From contig JALXCX010000110.1 of the NCBI GenBank assembly GCA_026990725.1, positions 1 through 7,533 of the forward strand: a stretch of DNA of 7,533 nucleotides, written 5' to 3'. Positions 7,092-7,533 of this stretch are shown here, in pieces; the stretch's first letter is position 1; every line of letters starts with the position of its first letter. The notes beneath the pieces are model-generated. The model made no database searches. It was not told where the DNA came from and was given only the letters and a program-made list of their open reading frames with translations. A program made the position numbers and the translations under genes. Source of the DNA: Desulfobulbaceae bacterium (lineage in GTDB: Bacteria; Desulfobacterota; Desulfobulbia; Desulfobulbales; Desulfobulbaceae).

Positions 7092-7533
7092 ATGATAGAA
7101 TTTTCCCAAAAACAAAGGGGCTATTTTTGCATTATGGTTGCGGCTACTCTCTGGGGGTTTATAGGCCCATTTGGCAAAATAGCTTACAGCCAGGGACTGG
7201 GAGCCATGGAAGTGGCTTTCTGGCGAGCCCTGTTTGCCTGGTGCTGCTTCAGCGTGGAAATTCTGATCAGGACCCAGTCGATCAGAGTTGACAGAAAAGA
7301 AATCCTCCCCCTTGGCCTGTTCAGCGTGCTCGGTATTGCCCTGCTCTATGGAGCTTACCAGATTGCTGTCGACAAGGGCGGAGCGGCTCTGGCCTCTGTG
7401 CTGCTGTACACGGCTCCGGCCTGGGTGATCGTCCTTTCAAGATGTATTTTTCATGAAAAAATAACACGGGACAAACTCATAGCCCTGGCCCTGACCCTCC
7501 TGGGTATTTCCTGTATCGCCGCCAGTAAGACAG
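7092..7533 (+). CDS. EamA/DMT-family transporter (N-terminal half, cut by window edge)
   Basis: The frame opens at ATG 7092 and is still open at the right edge, giving 147 residues, about half of a usual EamA protein of around 300 residues with ten helices in two repeats. Helices are visible at about 11-30 ('YFCIMVAATLWGFIGPFGKI'), 40-59, 71-92, 97-119 and 127-144, completing the first five-helix repeat. Family hallmarks are 'LWGFIGPFGK', 'FWRALFAW' (R45) and 'LLYTAPAWVIVLSRCIFHEKIT' near the end of the repeat, with the conserved Glu at E122. These inner-membrane carriers export or import amino acids and other small metabolites; the substrate here is unknown. The start is supported only by a weak AGG at 7081-7083. 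An in-frame Met at 7134 lies inside TM1 and is a worse choice. It is 99 nt after the regulator gene on the same strand, so regulation by or co-transcription with it is possible. Confidence 0.88.
   Translation, partial: MIEFSQKQRGYFCIMVAATLWGFIGPFGKIAYSQGLGAMEVAFWRALFAWCCFSVEILIRTQSIRVDRKEILPLGLFSVLGIALLYGAYQIAVDKGGAALASVLLYTAPAWVIVLSRCIFHEKITRDKLIALALTLLGISCIAASKT
7444..7458. repeat. 15-bp direct repeat, copy 2 (GTATTTTTCATGAAA)
   Basis: This is the second exact copy of the 15-mer at 7037-7051, here within coding sequence of the EamA transporter. The reading frame is not disturbed. Confidence 0.4.

Noticed and set aside
1..7533. CRISPR arrays, tRNA/rRNA genes, insertion sequences, att sites
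   Set aside because: No regularly spaced repeats, no cloverleaf or rRNA-like stretches, no transposase or integrase frames, and no terminal inverted repeats were seen on either strand.

Overview
The window is a chromosomal stretch with every credible gene on the + strand. Base composition looks close to balanced. The gene content fits a Gram-negative, probably Desulfobacterota-like (deltaproteobacterial) anaerobe: a two-half RND/MMPL exporter, a stand-alone DUF2892 membrane protein, and a very large regulator with a MalT-like ATPase and a BTAD domain. The taxonomic reading is inference from family content only; no marker gene is present.

Layout. (1) Positions 3-254 hold the 3' end of an unrecognised membrane protein that enters from the left edge. 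(2) Positions 286-3660 form a compact unit: a possible promoter and an inverted repeat, an ArsR-family repressor (350-661), an 881-residue RND/MMPL exporter (670-3315) starting 8 nt after the repressor's stop, and a 71-residue DUF2892 (YgaP-like membrane segment) protein (3392-3607). A strong intrinsic terminator closes the unit at 3636-3660. (3) Just after the terminator, a near-consensus extended -10 sigma70-type promoter (3663-3692) drives a monocistronic 1085-residue regulator (3735-6992). It has an N-terminal MalT-like STAND ATPase, a long helical-repeat middle and a C-terminal SARP-type winged helix plus BTAD. (4) After a 99-nt gap, an EamA/DMT-type transporter starts at 7092 and runs off the right edge.

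The most interesting biology is the ArsR-RND-DUF2892 unit. The repressor has exactly two cysteines, C25 in 'RLKILCLL' and C91 in 'QHIFC', 66 residues apart, and lacks the classic ArsR metal-site motif. This is the architecture of the persulfide-sensing SqrR/BigR/YgaV branch. DUF2892 proteins are known partners of that branch (E. coli ygaV-ygaP). The unit therefore reads as a reactive-sulfur-responsive operon whose main product is an RND/MMPL-type exporter rather than a rhodanese or sulfide oxidase. That is a hypothesis to test.
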